Counted from the stretch's first letter, positions 43,066 to 55,279 are shown. The stretch is 64,000 bases of DNA from Bombyx mori (GCF_030269925.1 NC_085110.1:3968001-4032000); one strand, 5' to 3'. Numbers and translations: made by a program. Notes: generated by a model not told the origin, from the sequence alone.

Positions 43066-44013
43066 TCACAAATCCTGCATGATTTTTTTTTCAGTTTGTT
43101 TTATTTCTTGTTTATTGTATTTGCTTCCAGTGCTTAAGTTTTTCTTTGTGTCATTTTTCCTTGTTAAACCTTCTAGTCCTCTAATGCAGTTAAATAAGTC
43201 ATTTACTTCTTTAAGGCTTTCTCTGTCTATTCTATCCATTATGAAGTTTTGTAGACCGGTGGCAATTAAATAAATCAGGGTTAGTGTATCTATTGATTTG
43301 TTTATTTCTAGTAAAAGTCTCTCTTTTTTAAGAGCATATTCTAAAATTGATCCTTGTATGTATTTAAAATTCATAGCGTACCTGATTGGAGACCAGCCTT
43401 TATCAGCAAATGTATCACTTAAACTTTTCTTCCATACACACCAATCTGAATCTATAGTATGTTTAATAATCATTGAGGCGTACCAATCTTTACAAGTATC
43501 TTCCAATAGTAATCTTAGAATTTCTACTTTTTGTATATCTGTGTCTATTTGTAAACGTTCACATTCACTTTCAAAAGTATTTAACCATTGCTTAACATTT
43601 GTTGTATTTCTTGAAAACTTCTCTATTGAAAATTCTGCTAATAATCTTGTCTTATTTTCTGTTTTTTTTAATAGGGTTGGTTCTGTTGATGATGACTCAT
43701 GACTTTGTTCTAATTTTGCAAGTAAAAACCCATCAAATTGTAAGTTATCATCATCTAAATATATTGATTTCATTTCCTTGGTTAATGTTATCCAAAACCT
43801 GTCTTTTATCGTGCCTTTTCTGTAGAGATTTTTTTATTTTGTCAAATATTTCATGCTTTAATATTTCTTTGTGTAAATGCATTGATTGATACTCTCTAGG
43901 TACGAGAAAAGTTTGGTTCTGTGTATCAGTAATGGAGGTTATGGCATAAATATTTGTCTTATTATCATCCGGTTTTGGCTTTTATAATAAATTCAAATCT
44001 TAATTTCTCCATT
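43066..44013 (-). pseudogene. Gag-like (capsid-domain) gene with two frameshifts
   Basis: The main open frame (43773-43066, 235 codons) resembles retrotransposon Gag capsid domains, with W, L and D/E spacing such as LRLLLEDTCKDWYASM followed by a W-K-x3-D-x-F block and several amphipathic helices. Upstream on the same strand a second frame of about 75 codons (about 43982-43764) and a short first frame with a Met at about 44013 continue the protein after two frame changes. Cysteine knuckles, protease and reverse transcriptase were not seen downstream. It could be an LTR-element remnant or a decayed Gag-derived gene. An LTR candidate in the same orientation lies 1.4 kb upstream. Confidence 0.6.
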
Positions 44014-45366
44014 TTATCGGTTAATATTTTTTTTTCTTACATGTAGGTATATGAATTGTCGATTTATAAGATTATCTATTATCTTTCTTCTTAAAACAAA
44101 ACACTATGTGATTCATCTAAAACAGAGTTTTTTTATTAAATACAGTTAAACTTTTACTTAACAAATATCAACTAATGAAATAACTATGTACTAACCTAAA
44201 ACAGAGAATCGACAATTAAATGTTCATGCTTTACTGTTCTTATATTCAAATTTGAATCGTCCTTTTTACTTTTATAATTAAGCTAATTCACAAGGAGTTT
44301 TATTAAAAATGGTTGAATATTTTTCTGATACCTACCTACATACCCAAATATTAATGGTTCTGTCAACGTCAACGTCAACACAAAGCTTACATTTATAAAA
44401 CTAGAATTCTGTTTGGTATAAAGTAAACGGTAATGACAGTCAAGGACGAGAAGCGAATTTGATTAATGGCGCCATTATCGACGATAACAACTGATAATGT
44501 ATTTTAAGAAAGTTTCATCGCAAATTATTATCTCGAGAATCAGTTTCGCTTTTGACGTACCACAGGGGAGTATTTTCACGCCAGGCTTTTTACTTTTTAC
44601 GAATCTATGATGATTCCTCGCTAGGTGACACTAATATTACATTTGATATTTAAATCGAATTAATATTTTTTTGTTCGCGCGCAATGTAATGCAATTAAAA
44701 GTCATCGAATGCGCGGGATCATTGATCTCGAGGGAACGGGAGCGGGCTTATAATCTTCGAGACGTCAGAATAATATATTGAACTATGCTAACGAGACCAA
44801 ACCTAGGCAGGCGTTCGAAGTAAGGTCGAATAGGGTTCTTGCATATTTCCTAATCATTGAAGGGCAGCAGTTAGGATCTAAAAATAAACAAATCTACAAA
44901 AAACGAACTGTCTGTTTTTGAAGTTATACTTCTTTAGGCGCGTTATGAAAAATTTATAAGAATGAAATTTTACGATGCGCGCGCACCGTGACACAAAATT
45001 AACAGAATGAAGTTGCCCACTAAATCGCTCTTACAATACGACCGACGTAACTTGGTGAGTCTGAATATAGCCGCAGGTGAACATTCGCGCATGTACACTC
45101 GTAAAAAAAGTGTTATTAGCATTCATTTTTCAGTAATATAATTGACAAAATTATTATTTAATATAATTCATACTAAATATTATTAAATTATTAACGTTAA
45201 ATATTAATTATTTAATATTTAAAAAAAAAGAAATAAATTTAATAAAAATATACTATAACTTCTTACGCGCGTACATAAGTGCACGCACCCTTTTTTTCCC
45301 TTACGTTACTCTTATTTAGGAACAGATTTCTGCGTTAAGGTTTATTCATGCCCAGACCAATTAGTT
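44014..45366. other. spacer between Gag-like remnant and LTR candidate
   Basis: On the plus strand near 44555-44600 the words FDVPQGSIF and FLLFTNL recall a reverse transcriptase palm motif, but the context is gone. Otherwise nothing recognised. Confidence 0.35.
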
Positions 45367-45382
45367 CCTGGCAGGGTCGCCA
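45367..45382 (-). other. primer-binding-site candidate
   Basis: TGGCGACCCTGCCAGG on the minus strand resembles the tRNA-Arg-type primer site TGGCGACCGTGACA of the 412/mdg1 group of Ty3 elements. It lies just downstream of the LTR candidate. The match is imperfect. Confidence 0.4.
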
Positions 45383-45389
45383 TATAAGG

Positions 45390-45542
45390 TGTTGCGTCGG
45401 AGGTATTTATTTGTAATCAAACCAACGAGAGTCCGAATAATACTCTGATTTATTTGATACACACTTAGTTTATATAGGATTACAACTACGATTGCATTAG
45501 GTAGGTTAACATAGATTATATGGGAATGTTTAATACATCACA
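45390..45542 (-). repeat. LTR candidate
   Basis: On the minus strand it begins TGTGATG and ends CGCAACA, with a TATATAAA box (about 45467-45481) and AATAAA signals (about 45450 and 45404) in the order expected of an LTR. It is followed 7 bases later by a primer-binding-site-like sequence. Length is about 153 bp, short for a Ty3-type LTR. Only one copy was found, so it may be a solo LTR plus leader or the 5' LTR of the Gag-like remnant. Confidence 0.45.
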
Positions 45543-45839
45543 GCTTGTTACTGACCATCTTTTTTTTTATTACTCTAGTTGGGCAAATGACTTCTTACGG
45601 CTCATTAATTGTAAGTTACAACAGGAGCCCACAAAAGCTCAAAAACCCATATGTAGACATGAATTCGAAGTGTCAAATCTATAATACACAACTGTTTTCC
45701 AACTATGGACAGACAAACATAACGCAAAAGCGCCATTTATATTGCGGGTCACGATAAGTTGGCGAGTAGATGTAGCTATTGGTATTTTAATATCGAGTAT
45801 TCTCTGTATTTAACAGGTATTCCAGTTTTTACTGATTAA

Positions 45840-46260
45840 AAACTTAAAATATAATATCTAATGATAAAATACCTAACCAGAGTGAGTGCAAAATGGGCTC
45901 TATGCTACATAAACTTGAGCCGGTGAGGTGGAGCAAAATAATTATTTGTCCATTAGGGCAAATGTGTATGGGAAAGGCAAAGCGTTTAATATGGAGCGTG
46001 TTGAAGTAAGCGTGTAATAATTGAAAATAATAAATGAGAAATGAAAAAGAAAGCACCTTGCATAACGTCAGACTTAAGATCACACCATGATATTGTTTAT
46101 ATCCATCTAAGCCAACCCAGATATCAACTGTGTCCTGCAGAAGCCTAGTAATAGTCCTATGGCCTTTTCCAAGACCAGATTGAAAAGGACCAAAAACAGA
46201 ATATAAAATATAATTATGAAATAGGTTTAAAACGATCGGTTTCAACCGCTTCAGAGTGGA
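45840..46260 (-). pseudogene. LINE reverse transcriptase remnant
   Basis: The minus-strand frame contains VFGPFQSGLGKGHRTITRLL followed by DTVDIWVGLDG, which matches the QSGFRxGHSTTTALL...DDI block of Jockey/CR1-like reverse transcriptases. The following palm motifs are scrambled by shifts, although CSTSPAQVY in another frame may reflect the CxxxAGVPQG motif. Confidence 0.5.
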
Positions 46261-46415
46261 ACGGTAAGATTGTATTTAGACGAAAGTAATTAAAAATGAT
46301 AGAACTGGGGATTGTGTGCAGGGCACGAATTTTTCTCATAATTACGACTTAAATGCGGCGAAAGTACACTGGATCTGAAATAATGCGCGACGAAATTTAA
46401 CCCTATTTCTTTATG

Positions 46416-46642
46416 CGGAGTCCGCACGGGTAGATACCACCGCCCTGCCTATTTCTGCCGTGAAGCAGTAATGCGTTCCGGTTTGAAGGGTGGGGTAGCC
46501 GTTGTAACTATACTGAGATCTTAGAACTTATATCTCAAGGTGGGTGGCGCATTTACGTTGTAGATATCCATGGGCTCCAGTAACCACTTAACACCAGGTG
46601 GGCTGTGAGCTCGTCCACACATCAAAGCAATAAAAAAAAATT
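46416..46642 (+). mobile_element. Bm1-type SINE, 5'-truncated
   Basis: It starts at GAGTCCGCACGGGTAGATAC and ends in AAGCAATAAAAAAAAATT. Confidence 0.87.
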
Positions 46643-48274
46643 AAAAAAAATCTGGATCACGACATAATTGGAGAATCGATAGTGATCTTCAATTTCGCAC
46701 TGTTTCGCGATTACCACCGCCGTTTATATCGACTGTAAAATCGATAAAAATCTAATGGACGATAAAGTCTGTGAGTTCAATTCGAAATTGATATACAAAT
46801 TAAATTAGCAAATCGTATCGGATCTAATATATATAATATAATAATAGTTTAGATCCGAACGATAAGATGACAAATGCGATAAGAGAATAAATGATAACTG
46901 TTATCTATTAATTTCTAGATTGTTAGGTTGCATCCTTGATTCATTTGTAACTGGAATATTATGGATCATCGAATAAACGCGACGAGGAAAAGTATGAATG
47001 AAGAAAATATTACGGTGTAATTTCGTTTTTTATAATAATTATCACATTTTAATTACCTTTTTTTTAATTTGCAGTAATATCATGAAACTAATTAAATGAA
47101 GGCGTGGATAAACCGTAAACATTTTAATCATGGTCCGCGAATACCGGCGATAATAAGTCTTGAACCTATGAAGTTGCCAGTTTACAATACTGGCTATATG
47201 AAACGTATTTTTTGTATGGCTGGCAATTAATTTAAAATTCAAATGAATTGGATTTTAAAATATGGAATCTTGTTTTCGAATTCAGTCATTTGTTTATCGA
47301 GTAGTTGTTTCATAACATTCATAAATATCTTTTTCATCAATATGGATACGATAAAATTCGAGTAAGTCCTTTCTGGTCCTACAAGACAACGCTAGACCTC
47401 ATACGACAAAACAGACAGTCTATAAGCTACAGGAGGTAGGGTTGGAAGTTTTATGTTAGGCTTCTCCTTCTTCCAAAATTTGGGAAAAATACGAGAGACA
47501 GTACAAAATACCTTTGATGAATTTATTGGCTCCCGTAAATCTTCCGGCTTCTCCAAGAGATACTCTATATACGAATATTCTGATTGAAAGGATTTTTTTT
47601 TATAAAGAATCACTTTAGGTATACTGAACGGCAATTTCGTAGATAAAGACTTAATATTAGCGAAATGATAAAAATTATAAATGGATTTGTCTCTTAATTT
47701 TTTGGTTTGTTAGTGAAACTCATGATTTCTGGGTAAGGGAAAGTATTCTATAGGTTTCGGAGTGGAAGGTTATTGCATAGGTGAGCAAAAAAAAAAAGTA
47801 GGTATTGTTTGGAGTTAGTTTGCGAGATAAAATACTAATATAGATGGCAAATCGATTTGAATTGGAAACTTTAATTTTTTCACACGGAACTGTGATTGAT
47901 CCTTAATATTTATTCTGTGTTTCAACTTTTTCAATTTTCAAACTACTTTTCTCATTTAAAACTGTCATCAGAGACACATAGGTGGATATGGGTTGGGATC
48001 GTATATAGGCTGCGTTTTTTTCTTTCTGAGGCATAGAATCCTAAAAACGATGTAGCGAAATATGGATCATCAGTCATGGATGCGTATTTCCACCAGTTCA
48101 ATGTATTTGATGTCCTTACACAGAATTCAAAACTTGTTATCGTTAAATAATAGTCTGATAAGATTAATGAGAATTTAAATTTGAAAACACAATATTGTGA
48201 ATAGAAATTAGTATATAAGAGGAAAGTCTGAAAGTAACGCCGGTGACACAGAAAGTAAATAATCATAATAAATA
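46643..48274. other. AT-rich spacer
   Basis: Several short frames on the minus strand (for example 47634-47392 and 48290-47952) lack domains, good composition or neighbours, and are left out. Confidence 0.4.
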
Positions 48275-48497
48275 GCTGAGAAATAATCAAACACGTTCAT
48301 CCGACCTCAATTTAGGGCTCCCTGTGTTATGAGTACTAGATACTGACAAACATACTTATATACGTTTAAATATATACATGTATAAATAGTAAGCACCCAG
48401 ACAAAGAAGCAAAAGAACCTGTTCATTACGCTATGTGGATGTGGGAATCGAACCCACGACCCTCGGCACAACAGTGACTACTGCACCACCAAGTCGA
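48275..48497 (-). mobile_element. second tRNA-derived SINE family, copy 2
   Basis: The head CGACTTGGTGGTGCAGTAGT and B box GGGTTCGATTCCC lie on the minus strand. The body (GGTGCTTACTATTTATACAT) differs from copy 1 and ends near GGAGCCCTAAATTGAGGTCG. Possibly a related subfamily. Confidence 0.6.
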
Positions 48498-48574
48498 AAA
48501 GAGTATAACGTTAAATAAATAAAAAAAATTAAAAGCCTTTTGTTTCACCCAAAAAAAAGAAGTAAAAAGAGTAT

Positions 48575-48860
48575 AAAGTTAAAAGAGTGTAAATTCATAA
48601 AGAGTGTATGCCAGGTTATCGTGGTACGGGCATGTGGGTATGATCATGTGGCCAAAAAAACCTTGGGTATGAAAGTTGACGGTTATGTAAGAAAGGGGTG
48701 TCATATAAAGACTTGGATGATATGTGTGAAGGAGGATATGTAAGGGAAGGATGTGAGTGCAGGGATGACGTATGATAGGCCTGAATGGAAGAAGTTGGAA
48801 GTGCCGCACCGACCACACGTGATAGGATAAGGGCCAAGAGAAGTGGAAGATCACAATATT
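48575..48860 (+). mobile_element. RTE-like LINE 3' end remnant
   Basis: Across two frames the plus strand reads VVRACGYDHVAKKTLGMKVD and WMICVKEDM, then DRPEWKKLEVPHRPHVIG. This is the usual C-terminal end of RTE-type LINE polyproteins (RWYGHV, WMDCVKEDM and DR-x-EW motifs). Stops and a shift make it inactive. Confidence 0.7.
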
Positions 48861-49067
48861 GTGAACCACGTTCAGTTATTATTTGCTATGGCGTTAAACA
48901 ACATAATATAGGACTTTAACATCATGTATCAAGGTTTATTCGCTCGTAATCAAGTTGTAATATCTATCGACACGGGTAACCAATTAAAATCACATAGTTA
49001 GTGAGATACGGAAGTAAAAATTTGATGGAAAAAAAATTTGGACCATTGCCACGTGGGATTCGTCACA

Positions 49068-49885
49068 TCTATACTAACATTATAAAGCTGAAGAGTTTGT
49101 TTGTTTGATCGCGCTAATCTCAGGAACTACTGGTCCAATTTGCAAAAAATCTTCCTGTGTTAGATAGCCCATTTACTGAGGAAGGCGCTAAGACCAATAC
49201 AAACGGAGCACCAATAAATAATGTTGCAAAATCGTTTTTTTTTCCTTTTGAGAGCTTCCACTGCGTGCGTTGCAGAAACGGTTAAAGTTTCGCAAAAGTA
49301 ATGTATTAAAGAATTGTTTCCCTTTAAAAGATCTAAAAAAAGCCTGCGACAGCATATGTCTATATATTAAGGTTGGCTCACTATAACGTTTTTATGTTAA
49401 ACAAATTTGTTCTAAAATAAAACATTATTTTTGAAGATGATTTTATAAAGATGATATTAATTCCTATCCAAATAAAAACGTTATTCATTACAACATTGAA
49501 ACACCCAAATCACTTCAAGGTAGGCTTTGACAATTATAGATTTTTCTGGATTTCTCCAGGATCCCATCATCAAATCTTGATGATTACAAGACCATTGGGA
49601 AGTCTATCCTTTCCAACAAAAAAAAAAGAAAAAAGAATTATCAGAATCGGTTCAAGCATTCTCGAGAAATCTATGAACATACATACGTAAAAAATTATGG
49701 TCGAATTGATAACTTCCTCTTTTGAGGTCGGTTAAAAAGCGTGATTTTGGCACCTTAAATAGCTCCTTAACCTTCTCTATTATTCAAAAATATTTTCACT
49801 TTCTACGTAAATGAAGAGGCGGGTAAAATTTAGCGTTATGCCAAAGTAACTATTCCACGCGGACGAAGTCGCGGGCAAAAGCTAG
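49068..49885 (+). mobile_element. non-autonomous Helitron, 818 bp
   Basis: It begins TCTATACTAACATTATAAAG after an A and ends CGGGCAAAAGCTAG before a T. The 3' part GCGGACGAAGTCGCGGGC is typical of lepidopteran Helitrons. No replication-initiator or helicase coding was seen; the 80-codon frame inside is not convincing. Confidence 0.75.
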
Positions 49886-50659
49886 TGTAAAATAGCACAG
49901 ATCAATTTTTTATTGCCAGTTGAGCACACTGGTGATAAGTAGTCTCTACTTCAGACATCACTAGTGCGACGGGCACAGCCAAGCCGCTGCTTACTGGTGT
50001 ATTCAGATAAACTATTTATGTTTTAATTTTTATTATCTATTGCACGTGTCCGACTTATAAGTGAACTGTCGTCGTCTACGCACAGAGGCGTAGGATATAA
50101 AATTAACAAATCGCTGTTATTTCTATCGTATGCCTTAATAACATGCCGACTTATCTCGACCCAAGACATCTACTGCACCAAATTGAATTTTTAATTCATT
50201 TGAAACGTATAGCTTTTGTGACCGAAGTATTAAGGTACATTTTCGCGAGGTTTCTTTATAGCAACTGTAATGGTAAATTTGTATTTATTCGTAATAAAAC
50301 AAAGGTCGATACGTGCGGGTTAATTACAGTCAGTAATGTAATTAGGCCTAATCATTTTGTAAGTCCTTTTTTTGTTTTCGAATCCTTTTTACGATTTGAA
50401 CTAATTTGGTACGTAATTTCTGACTTGTCTTGCTATAATGTTTAGATGCCCGAAAGAATCGCCTGGTGTTTTGCGTTTGTGGGAGTCAATAAACATCACA
50501 GTGTAAATGCCGCCACCAAAGTCCAAGTTATAATTGAATTTCGATCCAATACTCCTTCATTTACAGAAATCCAATGGCTGACCCCAGGTCAAACATCGCA
50601 ACAGTGTCCTAAAGCAAAGCTTACCAAAAAAAAGGCTTCAGCCTCAACATGGTGCTATT

Positions 50660-51240
50660 ACTATACACTATAGCCTTCTCCGATTTGGTCAAGCAATACC
50701 GGCAGATTTCTACTGTGCCGAACTCCGAACAAGGATAGCAAAACTTGCAGCGAAGCAGCCCCGACTCGTGAATCGATACAGATCGATTCGATAAGGCAAC
50801 ACAAGTTTCAAAATGCCTTTCTTTCTGCAGATCAGTCAAATCATGAGGCACCTATTTTTCGTATTTTTTTAATTTATTGATTTCAAATGAGTCAATATTG
50901 TTGGTAAAGTTACGTTAAGCCATGCCTCTAATTCCTGGGTAGTTTGGCTCGAATCGGCTTCCACTATCTGTTTCAATTCATTGTTATTCACATGACTTCT
51001 TCAACGTGGTTCGTCCTTCAAATCAAAATTTTCATCAAGAAAGAGTTTAAACCAAAATCGCACGATGCGTTCATTAACAGTCCCCTCTCCAAACGCAACA
51101 TTGATATTGCGAGCTGTTTCTGCAGCGTTAGTTCCGCGTGTTTTTTCGTGTTCAAAAATCACTCGAATTTTCGAAGTATCCGTTTTTCTTGTCCGTTTTT
51201 GTTGAAAGTCGATAATCGAATGTTGCACATTTTTTTAAAA
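50660..51240 (-). pseudogene. degenerate mariner transposase fragment
   Basis: On the minus strand, from 51228 to 51001, a frame reads HEKTRGTNAAETARNINVAF and on to FGEGTVNERIVRFW and DEPR, the N-terminal helix-turn-helix of a mariner transposase. After a frame change come QTTQELEAWLN and, near 50851, VPHDLTDLQKERHFETCVAL, matching the WVPHEL region. The catalytic half is not recognisable. This is a different and much older copy than the one at 32.8-34.1 kb. Confidence 0.75.
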
Positions 51241-51402
51241 GAAGAACCTCATATGTACCATTTGAAACAAGTTTCACTCAAAAATCTCAGACCATGAAGG
51301 TTCGATGTCGATTCGAAGTACCTATTACAATAAAACGGCAATTTCAAACTTTAACCCCTATTATTATTTGTATAATGTGTCTACAAAACTGCATTTTCAT
51401 AA

Positions 51403-51815
51403 GGACTTTTTGGCGGGAACGTGAGGAGTGAAGTTGTGTGATTTGTTTTATTTTGTCTATTTAGTGTTTCTTCAGGTTTAAATGTGTAATAACGATGGTT
51501 TATTAACTGTTTATTATCTGTGAAAGTGCACAAATATGGGAAAATGAAACAAAACCGCTGGACGTAGCTTCTCGGGATCCTCCAAAAAGTCCACTGAAAA
51601 AATCTCAGACCACCAAATGACCACCATTTTACTGAGATTATATTTCACCCCATATCATCTCATCTCATTTCATTTAATTTCATCTCAGTTGATTAATGTC
51701 TCAAATTAATCATCTTCATTTCATTTCACTCCATATTATCGTTTTTCATAAAAATAAGGATACAAATGAAAATAAGACTTGACCTAAAGGTCTTAGTTAC
51801 CAGGTCATAAAATCC
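51403..51815 (+). repeat. GGACTTTTTGGCGGGAACGC repeat family, copy C
   Basis: Full length like copy A, ending ACCAGGTCATAAAATC. It has a few extra bases after the short frame (CAGACCACC), and the aligned start codon ATG reads ATA. Confidence 0.8.
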
Positions 51816-52392
51816 CTTAAAAAAAAACATTTTCTTAACAAATACACTGCCTATTACAATGCTGATGAGTTTCATTAATACATTTAAAAATTATCTACTT
51901 GTCATGAGTACGAAGCAAAGGCCAGGTGCGAGCATCGGTATTTAAATTTAAATAAAATACGTTCGTCGAGTAGGTATTTGTAAATTTAAACGTCACAATA
52001 TCTTTAAACGCGAACGAATTAATAGTTTCATAATTAAAACATAAAAAAAAAAACTACTTTTAATTTAAAGCAATAAAACGTTATCAAAAGCGATCTATCT
52101 GTCTTGAATCGACACGGATTCGGGTGGTGACCAAAACATCGCATAGGACTTTCTTGCGCGAAGTGATTGTTACTGCTGATTAACGAAGATAGTATCTATC
52201 AGACTTTTTTAATGACGACATTGATTCGAGGACACAATTAAGAACCTGTTTTATAATCTAGAAATAATATCTAGAGCGCAATGTGACTGGCTGTCTCGAT
52301 AAATTGGCAATGAAACGGTCGGGGATAATTATTCTTTTGAAATTACAGGGAAGGTAGAAGACACACTAGCAAAAACATCGGATTTAGATTTT

Positions 52393-52750
52393 GAAGTCGT
52401 CGTGGCCAAAAGGATAAGACGTCCGGTGCATTTGTGTTGAGCGATGCACCGGTGTTCGAATCCCGCAGGCGGGTATAAATTATTTCTAATGAAATACGTA
52501 CTTATCAAATGTTCACGATTGACTTGCACGGTGAAGGAATAACATCCCACCACCCCGGTTATTTCTGCCGTGAAGCAGTAATGCGTTTCGGTTTGAAGGG
52601 TGGGGCAGCAGTTGTAATTATACTGAGACCTTAGAACTTATATCTCATGGTGGGTGGCACATTTACGTTGTAGATGTCTATTGGCTCCGATAACCACTTA
52701 ACACCAGGTGGACTGTGAGCTCGTCCACCCATCTAAGCAATAAAAAAAAT
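52393..52750 (+). mobile_element. Bm1-type SINE with internal deletion
   Basis: Intact tRNA-like head (GTGGCCAAAAGGATAAGACG, GGTGTTCGAATCCCG) but about 70 bases missing between GGAATAACATC and CCACCACCC. The tail is AGCAATAAAAAAAAT. Confidence 0.9.
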
Positions 52751-52902
52751 CTATTGTTTTATTTATGTGTAGATTTATATGAAAGTGGTCGATGACGCAA
52801 AAATGTTCATAAATAGGACAGGACAGGTTTTTAATACGGTAAATGTTATAAACTAGGGAAACGCCGGGTATATTCGTTAAAATAACAACTCTGTTTCAAT
52901 AG

Positions 52903-53350
52903 CCCACTGAGTTTCTCGCCGGATCTTCTCAGTGGGTCGCGTGGCCGATCCGGTGGTAGATTCTGCGAAGCACTTATTAGCAACATCGTCGGGTTAGAGC
53001 TCCGTGAGCTCACCTACTAGTCCGGTGACGCTGATATGGTCTCTCTAGACCAGCGGTCGGGGAACTTATTTAATTATTACCCCAAAATATTTTTGTGTAA
53101 GTTGATATTACCCCATGGCGAAGAACAAAAAAAAACCGAAATCGCTTCTTTTTATATTATAGCCACCATGATGATTTTGAAAAGAAAACAATAACTAAAA
53201 ATTTAACGATTCTAAAGAAGTTTCACTTCAATATATACTTTTTACTCACAAAAGTTTCATTTTTACCCCCCAAAATTTAATTTTACCCCGTTTGGGGTAA
53301 TTTACCCCGGTTCCCCGACCGCTGCTCTAGACCATCAGCTTAGGTAGGAA
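52903..53350 (+). mobile_element. LINE 3'-tail repeat split by a hAT MITE
   Basis: The first part runs to CTCTAGAC at 53050; after the MITE it resumes CTCTAGACCATCAGCTTAGG and GAATTTTTTTTTT. The interruption is exactly the MITE plus its duplication. Confidence 0.85.
53051..53324. mobile_element. hAT-type MITE with perfect 8-bp target duplication
   Basis: The termini CAGCGGTCGGGGAAC and GGTTCCCCGACCGCTG are inverted repeats. CTCTAGAC flanks both sides (53043-53050 and 53325-53332) and fits the hAT target preference nTnnnnAn. It is inserted in a LINE 3'-tail repeat. Multiple CCCC/GGGG words (TTACCCC) occur near both ends. Confidence 0.9.
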
Positions 53351-53479
53351 TTTTTTTTTTCATTAACAGATTGCTGGAACAAATTTGTATAGACTAATCG
53401 ACCTGTATTTTATAAATCAGGGAATGACACAAGCAACTCAACTCAACTACAGCTCCGGTATGCAACGTATATTTTTATT

Positions 53480-53800
53480 GACATAGTAGGTAGACGAGCA
53501 TACAGCCCAGTTGATGGTGAGTGGTTACCGTCGCTCATGGACGACAGCAATGCCAGGGGCAGAGTCAAGTCGTTGCCTATCGTTAAGTACTCTCCAGAAG
53601 CCTCGTTTGAAGAAGACTCGTCATGGCGCTCGTAGAGGGGAGCTCATACCAAAGCCGAATGGTATGTACCAAAAAAGATCTCTGGGAGCGCACTGTGGAT
53701 AAACGAAGTGGTTTTAGGTAGTATGGATGAACTCTATTCTGGTAGCGCGCGGTGTGATAGTAAAAACGATATGATTTCATCATCTCAAATATATATTTTA
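53480..53800 (-). mobile_element. CR1/Jockey-like LINE 3' end, minus copy
   Basis: The minus-strand frame 53783-53583 reads YQNRVHPYYLKPLRLSTVRS and IRLWYELPSTSAMTSLLQTR, then the tail with CTGGGCTGTATGCTCGTCTA. It is the same family as 13875-14165 but keeps the frame better. Confidence 0.7.
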
Positions 53801-55279
53801 TTTAAATTACAATTGTAAAATTTTTAATGAGTGTAAAACCGCGGCGCTCTTCTAGTATAATGTATTACAAGTAAGACCTCAAACACGAACTTAAGGGTAA
53901 AAAAGGCTTTAACAAACACAAGACAGCCGTGAGCATGTCTATCCAAACGACATAAAAATATGCACTCAATAACACAAAGGTCATCTAAGGTCATCTAAGG
54001 CCGTCGTAGCCCTGTTTGAACAGCGATCTAGGATATGACAGGTCGAAATCTAAAATATGTTAATGGTTTGCAGCTATTATCTTCAAGTCTGACCTTTAGG
54101 AGTGCATAGATGACCTCTAAGCGCTGTCAGTTAAGAATTTTCTGTAGACAAACTATCATGAAGTTTATACAAAAAAAAAACAAAATTGTATTTTAGGTGA
54201 AATATTTTTTTTTAATAACCAATTTAGCAAGACCGGGCTCAGCTGTGACATCAGATGTTTGAAATATGTATATTATATATTTTTTTTATGAAAAATATAT
54301 TTATTTCAACCATCGCATCGTGTCTCGTCTTATTGGTTTCGTAAATACGACATAAATTCTTTAAATTATTAATTAATTGTAAATACATTCTAATAGACCA
54401 CGAACGTGGGCTGAAAGAATGATAGATAGGTACCAACTTTAAGACAATGTCTGTTTGCAATTCACTTAGAGTTGAAAATCACATATCTATTTTCATGGTG
54501 CGCCTTAGGCCGTATTAATTGTGAGGTTTTTATGAAATTTATTAGAATCCAAATAAAGCAGCAATTTAAAAAGTTAATCAGTTTATTTGAAATTTAGTGG
54601 GACAATTTAATTAGTAAAATGATTCGTTGTTGAAGTTTGGAGTTAGAAATGAATTTTGCACACTTTTAAATGTTCCTTTTTGCAATTTCATCTTCTTACA
54701 TACATTTATTCACTATCATATCTAAATATGTACAGTATTTCGGCACCATTTCTTCTCTTTCAAGTCAAGATAATTGAAAAATATCAAGTTTATATTCTTT
54801 TTGAGATAGGATTGACTGTGAAATCTAAACAACAACCTGATTAAGCAAAATTGTAGGATAATCATTAATACTTACAGTTCAGTTTTGAAATACGGCACAA
54901 AAACTAAAAAGAAAACAAGTTTACTTCAAAATATCCGTGTACACTAACTGATTATCGGGTAAGCTACCTAATGCAGGCGAATTGTATATCTCACACAAAT
55001 CTAATAGACTTGAATCACGATATAATTATATTTTCTAGATTAGATGTTATCCTACATTAATTAGCGAGTACAAACGGGCTACCGAAACCGATTGCTGATT
55101 AGACATCATTGCTGTTCACCGCTTTTAGGTATATTCGAGGTGTTATTGGCGGCATTGTCAAAGATAATGAACAATCTGATCGCTTTTACGGTGCCGACAG
55201 TTCGAATGGCGCCATTGTGGGATTAATGCAGTTTTTTATGACATTTTTATTAATATTATGTTCTTTCATCTCGTAGAGT
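53801..55279. other. AT-rich spacer
   Basis: Contains a small duplication AAGGTCATCTAAGGTCATCT near 53980 and no convincing gene. Confidence 0.4.

Noticed and set aside
44545..44610. Reverse transcriptase palm motif (VPQGS) on the plus strand
   Set aside because: Only a few residues match, stops follow at once and the surroundings are not coding-like.
48432..48497. tRNA gene
   Set aside because: A and B boxes are present, but the acceptor stem does not pair and a SINE body follows.
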